Of a DNA stretch of 64,000 bases, positions 17,785-26,798 are shown piece by piece (the first letter of the stretch is position 1; each line of letters starts with the position of its first letter). Made by a program: the position numbers and the translations under genes. Source of the DNA: an uncultured Pelagibacteraceae bacterium (lineage in GTDB: Bacteria; Pseudomonadota; Alphaproteobacteria; Pelagibacterales; Pelagibacteraceae); contig CACEXV010000001.1 in assembly GCA_902563575.1 (NCBI GenBank), positions 1 to 64,000 on the forward strand, given 5' to 3'. The notes below the pieces were generated by a model. It saw nothing but the letters and a program-made list of their open reading frames with translations. It was not told the DNA's origin and did not search any database.

Positions 17785-18544
17785 CTTGTTTTTTTTCTAT
17801 TAATTTTACTGTAACTATAGATATTTCGTATAACAATAATAACGGTAAAGCTAAACCAATTTGTGTAATTGGGTCTGGAGGCGTAAGCAGTGCAGCAAAT
17901 GCAAACATTATAACAATTACATATTTTCTTCTCTTTTTTAAATAAATTGAGTCAATTAAACCAACACGTGCAAGCAAACTTAAGACAACAGGCAATTGAA
18001 AACTTATACCAAACGCAAAAATAAGTCTCATTATAAGTGATAGATATTCATTTACTTTAGCCTCAAGTTCTATAGCTATTTGATTTTGACTTGCTACGGT
18101 CTCAAATCCTAAAAAAAATTTGATAGCTAACGGCATAATTAAATAATATACAAGAAGCGCTCCAATAATAAATAATATCGGAGTTGAAATTAAGTATGGT
18201 AAAAAAGCTTTTTTTTCATTTTGGTAAAGACCTGGAGCAATAAATTTCCAAATTTGTGTTAATAGTATTGGACTACTAATTAGCAGTGAACTAAAAAACG
18301 CAACTTTAAGGTATGTTAAGAAAGCTTCATGTAATGCAGTAAAGATAAGTCTTCTCTCTAGTCCACTTTGAATAACGGCTTCTGAATAAGGTTTCACCAA
18401 AAAACCATATATATATTCAGCGAAATAATAACTAATTAAAAAAAAAATAATAAAAAAAACAAAAGTTTTAATTAATCTGGATCTAAGTTCTGTTAAATGA
18501 GAGGTAAAAGTATTTTCAGTATCAATTTTTTTATTTCTGATCAT
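17777..18544 (-). CDS. tatC: Sec-independent protein translocase TatC
   Basis: Six-helix inner-membrane receptor for twin-arginine signal peptides. The 255 residues include the N-terminal block FTSHLTELRSRLIK, the conserved FLTYLKVAFFSSLLISSPILLTQIWKFIAPGLYQNEKKAF loop region, and FQLPVVLSLLARVGL. Its start overlaps tatB by 14 bases. A likely substrate in this window is the RR-motif M48 lipoprotein at 3803. Confidence 0.97.
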   Translation of the reverse strand: MIRNKKIDTENTFTSHLTELRSRLIKTFVFFIIFFLISYYFAEYIYGFLVKPYSEAVIQSGLERRLIFTALHEAFLTYLKVAFFSSLLISSPILLTQIWKFIAPGLYQNEKKAFLPYLISTPILFIIGALLVYYLIMPLAIKFFLGFETVASQNQIAIELEAKVNEYLSLIMRLIFAFGISFQLPVVLSLLARVGLIDSIYLKKRRKYVIVIMFAFAALLTPPDPITQIGLALPLLLLYEISIVTVKLIEKKQDA

Positions 18545-18743
18545 CTGATTTCTTATCTTTTTTTGTATTATCTTCTAATGATGTAATTTCATTCATGTTT
18601 TTTTGAACATCAGTGAAATATCTCTTTATAGATCCAATCCAAGATCCTAATTTATTTAGGACAACTGGAAATTCTTTAGGACCAATAACTAATATGGCAA
18701 CAATTATTATGATTAATATTTCAAACCATCCAATTTGAGGCAT
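18531..18743 (-). CDS. tatB: Sec-independent protein translocase TatB
   Basis: Single-pass partner of TatC in substrate recognition. The 70 residues have an N-terminal helix with Glu8, then the GPKEFPVVLNKLGSWIGSIKRY amphipathic segment and a charged tail. It is shorter than E. coli TatB (171) because the tail is reduced. The order tatA-tatB-tatC is conserved, with 5 bases from tatA. Confidence 0.93.
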   Translation of the reverse strand: MPQIGWFEILIIIIVAILVIGPKEFPVVLNKLGSWIGSIKRYFTDVQKNMNEITSLEDNTKKDKKSDDQK

Positions 18744-18748
18744 TAGAA

Positions 18749-18937
18749 TTAATTACTATTTGGATTGTTTTTATCTTCTGAGTCTTTTTGAGAATCTTCT
18801 GGATTATCAGACATTCCTTTCTTGAAACTTTTAATACCTTTGGCCACATCACCCATAAGATCTGAGATTTTTCCTCTTCCAAATAAAAGGACTACTAAAA
18901 CTACTACTATTGCAATTTGCCAAAATCCTATACTCAT
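18749..18937 (-). CDS. tatA: Sec-independent protein translocase TatA
   Basis: Pore-forming subunit of the Tat system. The 62 residues have the N-terminal helix ([18 protein letters not shown]), then the [23 protein letters not shown] amphipathic helix typical of TatA, and a short acidic tail. It lies 40 bases downstream of scpB. Confidence 0.95.
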   Translation of the reverse strand: MSIGFWQIAIVVVLVVLLFGRGKISDLMGDVAKGIKSFKKGMSDNPEDSQKDSEDKNNPNSN

Positions 18938-18977
18938 AAGTTAATTATATACAATATTTAACTTTAAATAAATGAAA

Positions 18978-19667
18978 TTATTCATCAGATTTCTTTGTTT
19001 GCTCTAAAGTTTGATCAATCTCAGTGTAAATATTATCATTTTTTAAATTTGCTTGTTCTTTAAAGAATTTTCCTGTCCCAAATATGGAAGAGTCTATAGA
19101 TGAAGTGTCTATCATCCCAGCTGAGCTTAATTCATCAATTGTTGGAAGATCGGAGAGTTTTTGAATATTGAAATGATTTAGAAAGTTCTCAGTCGTAACA
19201 TATTGAATGGGTTTTCCTGGAACGTCTTTCCTGCCTGCTGGTCGTACCCAGTCAAGTTCTAATAATATTTCAATCGTGTTTGTTGCAAAAGCTACGCCCC
19301 TTATTTCCTCAATTTCAGATCTAGTAACCGGCTGATGGTAGACAATAATAGCTAAAGTTTCAATAGTTGCTTTGGAAAGTTTTCTAAAAGTTGATTTTTG
19401 TAGCGCCATTGTTTTAGATAAATCTTCCGAAGTTCTAAAAGACCATTTGTCTCTTTTCCGAACTAAGTTTATACCTCTGTTTTTATAGTCTATTTGCAGT
19501 TTTTCCAAAATTTTTATTAAGTTTGTTTTAGTATTAAGTCTTTTTTCGATAGTTTCTATATCAAGTGGTTCGGAAGCAGAAAAAAGTATTGCCTCAACTT
19601 TTCTTTCTATCTTTGAAGTATTATTTGGAAAATTTATAATATTATTTTTTTTTGTATCTTTTTTCAT
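18978..19667 (-). CDS. scpB: Segregation and condensation protein B
   Basis: Kleisin-interacting subunit of the SMC condensin complex. The 229 residues contain two winged-helix domains: VEAILFSASEPLDIETIEKRL near 24-44 and the strongly conserved LSKATIETLAIIVYHQPVTRSEIEEIRGV near 100-128. It follows scpA by 2 bases. Confidence 0.96.
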   Translation of the reverse strand: MKKDTKKNNIINFPNNTSKIERKVEAILFSASEPLDIETIEKRLNTKTNLIKILEKLQIDYKNRGINLVRKRDKWSFRTSEDLSKTMALQKSTFRKLSKATIETLAIIVYHQPVTRSEIEEIRGVAFATNTIEILLELDWVRPAGRKDVPGKPIQYVTTENFLNHFNIQKLSDLPTIDELSSAGMIDTSSIDSSIFGTGKFFKEQANLKNDNIYTEIDQTLEQTKKSDE

Positions 19668-19669
19668 AA

Positions 19670-20410
19670 TTAATTATTTTTTTTAACAAATATTTTTTCA
19701 AATGATTTCTCCTGCATTACTTTTAAAATGCCTTCTTTTGTCAATTCTAGTGTAGCCGCAAATATACCTGCTAATCCTGATCTTTTCATTTTATGGTTAT
19801 TTAATATATCCTCTGGTATTAATTTGTTAAAATCTGTCCAATCATTTAATTTGTGTAAATTTTCTTTTATTTCTTTAATTCCAGCTTCTGTTGTTAGAAC
19901 TGGTAATTTTGGAATGTTCATAACTTTAAACGATTTTTGGATATTGATTTCAGCGTAACATTTTAATAAATCATATAATGATACATCATACGTAGGTGTA
20001 TAAATTGATCGTATGCCGCCTTTCATTCCTCGATAAAAAATGTCACGTCCAATTCTTTTTTTCTTAAGAAGCTGGTCGGATAATAAACGTATTAACTCAA
20101 GTTTTTTAAGTTGAACTTTAAGTTTTTCTGCTACTTCATGTGCTTTAAAATCATCATCTTCATCTTCAGGTAAAAGTAATTTAGATTTTAAGTAAGCTAA
20201 CCATGTAGCCATCAATAAATATTCGGATGCCTCCTCTAAGTTTAAATCACGATTATCCTTGATGTATTGTAAAAATTGGTCTGCTAGCTTTGTTATTGAA
20301 ATGCTAGCTAAATCAACTTTTTGAGTTTTAGCTAAATCTAAAAGAACTTCTAAAGGTCCTTGATAATTTGGTATCTCTATTGAAAGAGATTTTTTCTTTG
20401 CTGATTCCAT
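19670..20410 (-). CDS. scpA: Segregation and condensation protein A
   Basis: Kleisin subunit that closes the SMC ring in chromosome organisation. The 246 residues carry the N-terminal block NYQGPLEVLLDLAKTQKVDL, EYLLMATWLAYLKSKLLLP, and a C-terminal winged helix. It is 8 bases downstream of nagZ and directly upstream of scpB. Confidence 0.96.
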   Translation of the reverse strand: MESAKKKSLSIEIPNYQGPLEVLLDLAKTQKVDLASISITKLADQFLQYIKDNRDLNLEEASEYLLMATWLAYLKSKLLLPEDEDDDFKAHEVAEKLKVQLKKLELIRLLSDQLLKKKRIGRDIFYRGMKGGIRSIYTPTYDVSLYDLLKCYAEINIQKSFKVMNIPKLPVLTTEAGIKEIKENLHKLNDWTDFNKLIPEDILNNHKMKRSGLAGIFAATLELTKEGILKVMQEKSFEKIFVKKNN

Positions 20411-20418
20411 AAATAATA

Positions 20419-21363
20419 TTAACTTAAAAACTTATAAAATTGCGAAGTTTTTTTTTCAGTAAAATGATCAATATTAGGTACGTTTTTAAGTATCTTAATA
20501 GTTTCCTTTGAGTCGCCTTTACAGTATAAAACAAGATTACAGCCTGCGTCTAAGGATCTTTTAGCGTTAGCAACTAAATCATGGCTTAAAGCTTTCATGG
20601 ATAGATCATCTGACATCAATATTCCCTTGAAACCAATTTGCTTTCGAATTGTTTCTGAAATTATCTTTTTTGAGAAAGTGGCACAATTTTTTTTATCAAT
20701 TTTCTGATACTTAACGTGTGCTGTCATGGCAAAAAAACTTTTTGAATGCTTAAAACAGTTAAAATCATTCTTTTTTAATTTTTCATTTTTTAATAAGACT
20801 GAAGGTAATATTTTATGACTATCTAGATTTGCATATCCATGACCAGGAATATGCTTAATGACGGTTCCCATCTTAAGTTTTTTATATGTACTAACGCAAA
20901 TATCTCCAAGCGTTTTAATTGTTTTTACATTGTTAGAGTAGCATCTATTAATCAAAAATTTGTGAGTATTTTTGTATATTTTATCTAACACCGGAACTGT
21001 ATTAATATTTATGCCTAAGCGCTTTATATTTTCTATTAAACTACTCAAGTAATTTATGTAAAGTTTTTTTCCTATATTTAAATTTTTTTCGTAAATTTTA
21101 CCAAAAAATATCTGTGAATATGGATTTTCAATTATATTGGCTAGTCTAGTGACTGTTCCTCCCTCCTCATCAACCATAATAGGATATTTCCTATCTGACA
21201 TTAATGTTCTAATCTCTTTAGTTAATCTTCTCAATTGATCGCTGCTTTTAATATTTCTGCTAAATAGAATAATACCCCACGGTTTGTACTTTTTAAGAAT
21301 TTTCTTTTCAATTATACTTAACCTAGTTTTCGAAATACTCACTATTGCAGATTTTCTAATCAT
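20419..21363 (-). CDS. nagZ: Beta-N-acetylglucosaminidase NagZ (GH3)
   Basis: Cytoplasmic glycoside hydrolase that removes GlcNAc from recycled muropeptides. The 314 residues show the GH3 core with VDEEGGTVTRL near 64-74, the KHIPGHG motif near 167-173 whose His is the acid/base, and the nucleophile Asp in ILMSDDLSMKAL near 242-253. It starts with a 4-base ATGA overlap with the small gene upstream. The position between argS and scpA is the standard alphaproteobacterial one. Confidence 0.94.
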   Translation of the reverse strand: MIRKSAIVSISKTRLSIIEKKILKKYKPWGIILFSRNIKSSDQLRRLTKEIRTLMSDRKYPIMVDEEGGTVTRLANIIENPYSQIFFGKIYEKNLNIGKKLYINYLSSLIENIKRLGININTVPVLDKIYKNTHKFLINRCYSNNVKTIKTLGDICVSTYKKLKMGTVIKHIPGHGYANLDSHKILPSVLLKNEKLKKNDFNCFKHSKSFFAMTAHVKYQKIDKKNCATFSKKIISETIRKQIGFKGILMSDDLSMKALSHDLVANAKRSLDAGCNLVLYCKGDSKETIKILKNVPNIDHFTEKKTSQFYKFLS

Positions 21364-21620
21364 TTATCAAACAATCTCCAAAAAAATCTTTTTTTTTCAA
21401 ATTTTTCCTCCTCAAAACCAGAATTAAATTGGATAACGTCATATGTGTCATTTTTTAGTAAAGGTAGATCTACGTCAATAATATAACTCATATTGTTAAA
21501 ATTTTTTCTCTTATCTTTAATGTTTGCGATATTTTTGTCTGATTTATAAAAATCAATAGTATTGTAAAAAAAAATGATACTTATAATTAATAAAATTGAT
21601 TTGATTAAATAATTTATCAT
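21360..21620 (-). CDS. Short single-pass membrane protein in the SPOR-protein slot, unknown
   Basis: An 86-residue protein with one N-terminal hydrophobic helix (about 4-20) and a charged C-terminal part ending in FEKKRFFWRLFDK. In many alphaproteobacteria the gene between argS and nagZ encodes a larger SPOR-domain protein with a similar N-terminal membrane anchor. No SPOR domain is visible here, so this may be a reduced relic that keeps only the anchor. It overlaps argS by 1 base and nagZ by 4, which argues that it is translated. Function unknown. Confidence 0.7.
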   Translation of the reverse strand: MINYLIKSILLIISIIFFYNTIDFYKSDKNIANIKDKRKNFNNMSYIIDVDLPLLKNDTYDVIQFNSGFEEEKFEKKRFFWRLFDK

Positions 21621-23341
21621 TACATTTTTTCTGGTAAGCTAACACCTAAGATCTGCATTCCATTTCTGATTACAGAAGATAAAAGTTGTAAGATTAATAA
21701 AGATTCTGATCTATTTAATTTACCATCTATTATTATCCTATATTTTTCTTCTTCATTTCCTTTGCTCCAAAAAGAATGAAATAAAGTTGACAACTCATAT
21801 AAGTAAAAAGTTATTCTGTGAGGCTCAAGCTTATTAGATGAATTTTCAACAATTTTTGGCCATTCGAAACTTTTTCTTAAAATTTTTTTTTCAATTTCAT
21901 TGAAATTAATAGTACCATCTGAAAGTTGAATCTTTTTATCTTTGTTTTTTTTTAATGATCTAAATATTGAATTAATTCTTGCATTAGCATACTGAACATA
22001 AAATATTGGGTTTTCTTTTGTTTTTTCAATTACCTTTGCAAAATCAAATTCTAATTCAACGTCGCTACTTCTATTCAACATCATAAATCTTATTGCGTCT
22101 TTATCAACCTCGTTCAAAAATTCATTCAGCGTTACGAAGTCGCCAGCTCTTTTTGACATCTTAAATGGTTTTCCATCTTTAAAAAGTTTTACTAATTGAC
22201 TAACCTTACAATTTAATTTTGTTTTACCATTTGATATTGCCTCTACCGCAGCTGTAATTCTTTTGATATATCCGGTGTGATCCGCGCCTAAAATATTTAT
22301 TAGAAGATCGTATTTTTTTGAAATCTTAAAATTATGATAGCCGACATCATTTGCAAAATATGTCCAGGAACCATCATTCTTTTGCAAAGCTCTATCATTA
22401 TCATCACCAAATTTTGTAGATTTAAAGATTAATCTCTTAATTTTTTTCCAATTCTTATTTTCTGTGCCTTTTGGTGGTTGTAAAAAACCTTCTTCAATAT
22501 GACTCCCTTTTTTAAGCAAATTAATTGTTTTGCTTACAAAATCCTCATTAACAAGATAAGTTTCTGAAACAAAATTATTATGTACGATTCCTAAACTTTT
22601 CAAATCTTTTTTAATGCTATCCAATGATAATTTTAAAGATTTATTTTTTAACTCATTAAAACAGTTTTCATAATTATCTACATTTAGTTTTGGATGACTT
22701 TTTAAAATATTTTTAGCAATATCAATTATATAATCTCCTGGATATAAATCAGGACTATTTTGAAAACTCTCTTTATATTTAATTTCTCTTATTCTTAAAT
22801 AAACAGATTTGACAAAATTATTAATTTGCACACCATAATCATTTACATAATATTCTTTGATTACCTTATTCCCATTGAATAAAAATAGATTGCTAATTAC
22901 ATCGCCTAAAACTGCCCCCCTGCAATGACCAACATGCATTGGACCTGTAGGATTTGCTGAAACAAATTCAATATTTATTTTTTTGTTTTGCTTTAGTGAA
23001 CCGTACTTATCCTTATTCTTTAAAATTTGTTCAATTATTTTAAGTAAAGATTTTTCTTTTAAGGTTATATTGAGAAATCCCGAACCAGCAATTTCAATAT
23101 TTTGAAAATCTTTTATTTGTTTAATCAATAAATTTTTTAAATCATGAGCAAATGTTTGAAGATCTTTTTTGTATCGTTTTGTAAGTAGCATTACAATATT
23201 AGTTGAAATATCGCAATTAAACTTTTCTGGAGCGAGCTCAACTTGCATTCCATTAAAATTAACTTCACTAATTTTAAGAGATCTTTTATTTTTTTTTATA
23301 GTTTCAATAATTTTTTTTTGATAAAAATTGAATATATTCAT
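21620..23341 (-). CDS. argS: Arginine--tRNA ligase
   Basis: Class I synthetase that charges tRNA-Arg. The 573 residues include the HIGH-type motif HVGHCRGAV near 140-148 within EFVSANPTGPMHVGH, the KMSKS-equivalent FKMSKRAGDF, and a C-terminal DALR helical domain (VQYANARINSIFR). Its start overlaps dgt by 4 bases. Confidence 0.98.
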   Translation of the reverse strand: MNIFNFYQKKIIETIKKNKRSLKISEVNFNGMQVELAPEKFNCDISTNIVMLLTKRYKKDLQTFAHDLKNLLIKQIKDFQNIEIAGSGFLNITLKEKSLLKIIEQILKNKDKYGSLKQNKKINIEFVSANPTGPMHVGHCRGAVLGDVISNLFLFNGNKVIKEYYVNDYGVQINNFVKSVYLRIREIKYKESFQNSPDLYPGDYIIDIAKNILKSHPKLNVDNYENCFNELKNKSLKLSLDSIKKDLKSLGIVHNNFVSETYLVNEDFVSKTINLLKKGSHIEEGFLQPPKGTENKNWKKIKRLIFKSTKFGDDNDRALQKNDGSWTYFANDVGYHNFKISKKYDLLINILGADHTGYIKRITAAVEAISNGKTKLNCKVSQLVKLFKDGKPFKMSKRAGDFVTLNEFLNEVDKDAIRFMMLNRSSDVELEFDFAKVIEKTKENPIFYVQYANARINSIFRSLKKNKDKKIQLSDGTINFNEIEKKILRKSFEWPKIVENSSNKLEPHRITFYLYELSTLFHSFWSKGNEEEKYRIIIDGKLNRSESLLILQLLSSVIRNGMQILGVSLPEKM

Positions 23342-24471
23342 GTTAATTTTTTATATAATCTTAAAGCATACCTATCAGTCATACCTGCAATAAAATCACT
23401 GACCTGACGATAAATATTTTGTTTTTTATTTATTTTTATTTCTTTAATTTTGTTTGGTGACTTTATTATCTTTTTAAATAGCAAAGCAATAACTTTTTTA
23501 CCTTTATTTGTTCGCCTCAAGACTTCTGGTGAATAGTACATTTTTCTTTGTAAAAAGTTTTTAATTTGAGAGTCTAATACCTTTACTTCAGAAGAAAAAT
23601 TAACCACATTAATATTTGAATTATATATGGAATTTAAATTTTTAATTTTATGTTTTTTGAGAGTGCTTTTTGTATTTTTAATAACATCTATAACTAAGTA
23701 ATTTATAAGCTCTCTTGAAATAATTCTTTTAATCAATTCATCAGTAATCATTTTGGATTTATATTTTTTTATAAATAATTTAATAATATCAATTTCTTGT
23801 AAATCTTTAACTTTAAATAATCCAGCTTTCAATCCATCCTCTAAATCGTGAGAATTGTAAGCTATATCATCAGAAATAGCTGCAAGCTGTGCTTCAAATG
23901 ATGGACGATTTTGAAAAATTATCTTTTTTTTAAAATATTTTAACCCAATCATATTTTCTAATTTTTTAGTATTTCTTAATGGTCCATTATGTTTTAACAA
24001 ACCATCAAGTGTTTCAACGGTAAGATTTAACCCTTTAAATTTTAAATATTTGTTTTCTAATAAAGTTACTACTCTTATAGTTTGTAAATTATGATCAAAA
24101 CCACCATGATGAATCATGCATTCATTTAAAGTTTCTTCACCAGCATGGCCAAAAGGAGTATGGCCAAGATCATGCGCCAGACTCAGTGTTTCACAAAGAT
24201 CTTCGTTTAAGTTAAAATGTTTGGCTAATGTTCTGGCTATTTGAGAAACTTCTAGTGAGTGAGTAATTCTAGTTCGATAATGATCATCTGTAGTGTTAAC
24301 AAATACTTGGGTTTTGTGCTTTAGCCTTCTAAAGGCTGTTGAATGTATGACGCGATCTCTATCTCTTTGAAATTCAGTTCTTAAATCATGAGAAGCCTCT
24401 TTAGTTAAGCGACCAGAAGATTTGATAGGTGTGGCTAAATTTGAATAGTGATCTTTGATTTTTTTTTGCAT
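23338..24471 (-). CDS. dgt: Deoxyguanosinetriphosphate triphosphohydrolase-like protein
   Basis: HD-domain dNTP triphosphohydrolase that removes tripolyphosphate from dGTP or other dNTPs. The 377 residues contain FRRLKHKTQVF, TRITHSLEVSQIAR (His of the metal site), and the HD pair in AHDLGHTPFGHAGE. The class lacking the long E. coli insert is typical of alphaproteobacteria. It is divergent from erpA, and its start is only 38 bases from the erpA ATG. Confidence 0.94.
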   Translation of the reverse strand: MQKKIKDHYSNLATPIKSSGRLTKEASHDLRTEFQRDRDRVIHSTAFRRLKHKTQVFVNTTDDHYRTRITHSLEVSQIARTLAKHFNLNEDLCETLSLAHDLGHTPFGHAGEETLNECMIHHGGFDHNLQTIRVVTLLENKYLKFKGLNLTVETLDGLLKHNGPLRNTKKLENMIGLKYFKKKIIFQNRPSFEAQLAAISDDIAYNSHDLEDGLKAGLFKVKDLQEIDIIKLFIKKYKSKMITDELIKRIISRELINYLVIDVIKNTKSTLKKHKIKNLNSIYNSNINVVNFSSEVKVLDSQIKNFLQRKMYYSPEVLRRTNKGKKVIALLFKKIIKSPNKIKEIKINKKQNIYRQVSDFIAGMTDRYALRLYKKLT

Positions 24472-24509
24472 ATAACGTATTAAAATTGTATACTATATTT
24501 TTTGGAATT

Positions 24510-24827
24510 ATGATTGAAAAAGTTACTTTTACAAACAATGCTGAGAATCAAATAAATAAGATTACTGGTGATACAAAAAACAAAAGCTTTTTTAGAATAT
24601 CGGTTAAAGGTGGTGGCTGTTCTGGTTTCAAATACAACTTTTCAATAGATAATAAAATCAATGAAAATGATGTTAAATTTAATAATGCTGTAATTGATAA
24701 AGACTCTTTAAAATTATTAAACGGCTCGATTGTTGATTTCAAATCGCAAATGATCGGTGAAAGTTTTGTAATAGAAAATCCTAAAGCAAAATCTTCTTGT
24801 GGCTGTGGTTTATCTTTTTCTGCTTAA
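24510..24827 (+). CDS. erpA: Iron-sulfur cluster insertion protein ErpA/IscA-type
   Basis: A-type carrier that hands Fe-S clusters to apoproteins. The three ligand cysteines are Cys37 (GGGCSG), Cys97 and Cys99 (SSCGCGLSF). I start it at ATG 24510, preceded by GGA, giving 105 residues. A longer frame from TTG 24486 would add eight residues with no family match. The stop overlaps the xthA ATG (TAATG). Assignment to ErpA rather than another A-type carrier rests on the dgt-erpA-xthA order seen in alphaproteobacteria. Confidence 0.9.
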   Translation: MIEKVTFTNNAENQINKITGDTKNKSFFRISVKGGGCSGFKYNFSIDNKINENDVKFNNAVIDKDSLKLLNGSIVDFKSQMIGESFVIENPKAKSSCGCGLSFSA

Positions 24828-25603
24828 TGCGTATCTCTTCATGGAATGTTAACTCAGTAAGAGCTAGGATTGAAAATATTTTAGACTACTTAACGAAAGA
24901 GAAGCCAGATATTTTAATGTTACAGGAGATTAAAACACAAGAAATAAATTTTCCTAAAGAAAGTTTTGAAAAGATTGGATACAAAACTTATGTGTTTGGT
25001 CAAAAAAGCTACAACGGAGTTGCTTTTTTATCGAAGATCGATATTTCAAATGTAAATACAAAATTCATTAGTGATCCTTTAAGTCAAGCAAGAATTATTT
25101 GCGGTAGTATATCTTTAAAAGAAAAGGAAATTCTACTCATAAATATTTATGTTCCAAATGGCAACCCTGTAGAAAGCGAAAAATATGACTATAAAAAAAA
25201 ATGGTTAAATTTATTTACAAATAAAATTGCAGAAACTTTAAAGAAAAATAAAAATTTAATTATTTCCGGAGATTTTAATATAATCCCTGATGAAATTGAT
25301 GTTTATGATTATAAAAGATATGAAAATGACGCTCTATTTAAAATAGAGATTAGAAAGAAATTTAGAGAATTAATAAATTTGGGTTTGACAGATGTTTATA
25401 GATATTTTTTTAAGAATAAAATTGAATATACCTTTTGGGATTATTTTGCTGGATCTTGGCAAAAAAATTATGGGATGAGAATTGATCATTTTCTTGCTTC
25501 AAATAACGTGCTTAAAAACATTAAATCTATAAAAATTAATAAAACCCCAAGAGGAAAATTAAAGCCCTCTGATCACACACCTATCGAAATTAATATTACT
25601 TAA
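24827..25603 (+). CDS. xthA: Exodeoxyribonuclease III (AP endonuclease)
   Basis: Base-excision-repair nuclease that cuts at abasic sites. From ATG 24827, which overlaps the erpA stop by one base, it has 258 residues. Motifs: RISSWNVNSVRAR, LQEIKTQ (metal-binding Glu), SGDFNI (catalytic Asp/Asn), and the C-terminal SDHTPI His. Starting further upstream would put ten non-homologous residues before the conserved N-terminus. It is convergent with the ManC-type gene, with an 8-base overlap. Confidence 0.96.
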   Translation: MRISSWNVNSVRARIENILDYLTKEKPDILMLQEIKTQEINFPKESFEKIGYKTYVFGQKSYNGVAFLSKIDISNVNTKFISDPLSQARIICGSISLKEKEILLINIYVPNGNPVESEKYDYKKKWLNLFTNKIAETLKKNKNLIISGDFNIIPDEIDVYDYKRYENDALFKIEIRKKFRELINLGLTDVYRYFFKNKIEYTFWDYFAGSWQKNYGMRIDHFLASNNVLKNIKSIKINKTPRGKLKPSDHTPIEINIT

Positions 25604-26798
25604 CACGACCATAAACATCCTGATATCTTACAATATCTGATTCTTTTAGTATTCTACCTATTTGAGCCTCAATAATTTTAACAGGCTTTTTAAACGGATT
25701 GTGTATTCTATGTTTAGCGCCCCTAGGAATATAAATCGATTCATTTGGTTTTTTTACAAAAGATCTTTTATTTAATGTTATCATTGGTTTGCCATCAATT
25801 ATTAGCCAATGCTCAGATCTATGAAAATGTTTTTGTAAACTTAAAATACCTTTTGGTTTAATAATCAATTCTTTTATTAAAAATTTATTCCCTTTAAATA
25901 AATTAATATATTTACCCCAAGGTTTATAAAAAATGTTCTTACTTTTAAAATATCTATTTTTATTTTTATTAAACATTAGGCAAATTTCTTTCCAGCTACC
26001 AAGATCTGACCAAGGAATATTTAGTTTTATAGCATTTACCTTTTTAGATTTTTCCAAAATTGCTTGATCAAAAGGAATTGATTTATTCTTTTTAAATTCT
26101 TTTGTATCTAAATATAAAATATTATTCTTGTACTTTGCTTTATCGACTGCTTTTTTACAATTTAGATATATTTGCTTTTCATATCTTTTAAAATTATTTA
26201 TCAATGAATCTTTTCTTAATAAGAAAATCCCAGAATTCCAAAATCCATTTTGTTTTATTATCTTTTTAGCAATTGATATTTTTGGTTTTTCAATAAATTT
26301 GTAAACTGTGTTAATATTTTTTTTTTTCCTCGTCAAAAAATATCCAAATTGATCTGTTGCATTTTTTGGTTTAATCCCAAAAACAAATATATTTTTCTTA
26401 TCAAGATTAGGAATGGATTTCTTGATAGATTTGTTAAATAAAGCTGTCTTATCTATTAAATGATCTGATGACAAAAATACTATTGCTTGTTCGTTTGGTA
26501 TTTCTTTTATTAGAGATGTGGCTAACATAGCGGGTCCTGTATTTTTTCTCACTGGCTCAACAATTATTTTGAATTTACCTATTTTATGTTTTTTAAGGTA
26601 TTTTCTTACGAGTTTTATATATTTTTTATTGGTACTTATGATTGGCGAGTCAAATACTTGATTATTAACTCTGTCTAGGGTTTTTCCGAATAAAGTCCAA
26701 TTCCCAAAATCAATAAATTGCTTAATTGGATTTTTTTTGGGATCTTCCCACAATCTTGTTCCAGCTCCACCGCATAAAATAACTGGTTTAATTTTCAT
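25596..26798 (-). CDS. manC: Mannose-1-phosphate guanylyltransferase / mannose-6-phosphate isomerase type (ManC-like)
   Basis: Would make GDP-mannose from mannose-1-phosphate and GTP for envelope polysaccharide. Of 400 residues, 1-280 form a nucleotidyltransferase domain (LCGGAGTRLWEDPKKNPIKQF, FLSSDHLI, FGYFL, FIEKPK, WNSGIFLL) and the rest is a cupin-type isomerase domain (LSLQKHFHRSEHW, YIPRGAKHRIHNP, YQDVYGR). It is about 70 residues shorter than typical ManC, and the usual LWPLSRxxxPKQF loop reads LWEDPKKNPIKQF, so another hexose phosphate is possible. The start overlaps the ilvD stop by one base. Confidence 0.82.
   Translation of the reverse strand: MKIKPVILCGGAGTRLWEDPKKNPIKQFIDFGNWTLFGKTLDRVNNQVFDSPIISTNKKYIKLVRKYLKKHKIGKFKIIVEPVRKNTGPAMLATSLIKEIPNEQAIVFLSSDHLIDKTALFNKSIKKSIPNLDKKNIFVFGIKPKNATDQFGYFLTRKKKNINTVYKFIEKPKISIAKKIIKQNGFWNSGIFLLRKDSLINNFKRYEKQIYLNCKKAVDKAKYKNNILYLDTKEFKKNKSIPFDQAILEKSKKVNAIKLNIPWSDLGSWKEICLMFNKNKNRYFKSKNIFYKPWGKYINLFKGNKFLIKELIIKPKGILSLQKHFHRSEHWLIIDGKPMITLNKRSFVKKPNESIYIPRGAKHRIHNPFKKPVKIIEAQIGRILKESDIVRYQDVYGRVK

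Noticed and set aside
24486-24509. TTG start for erpA
   Set aside because: The eight extra residues have no counterpart in the family; ATG 24510 has GGA in front and gives the usual length.
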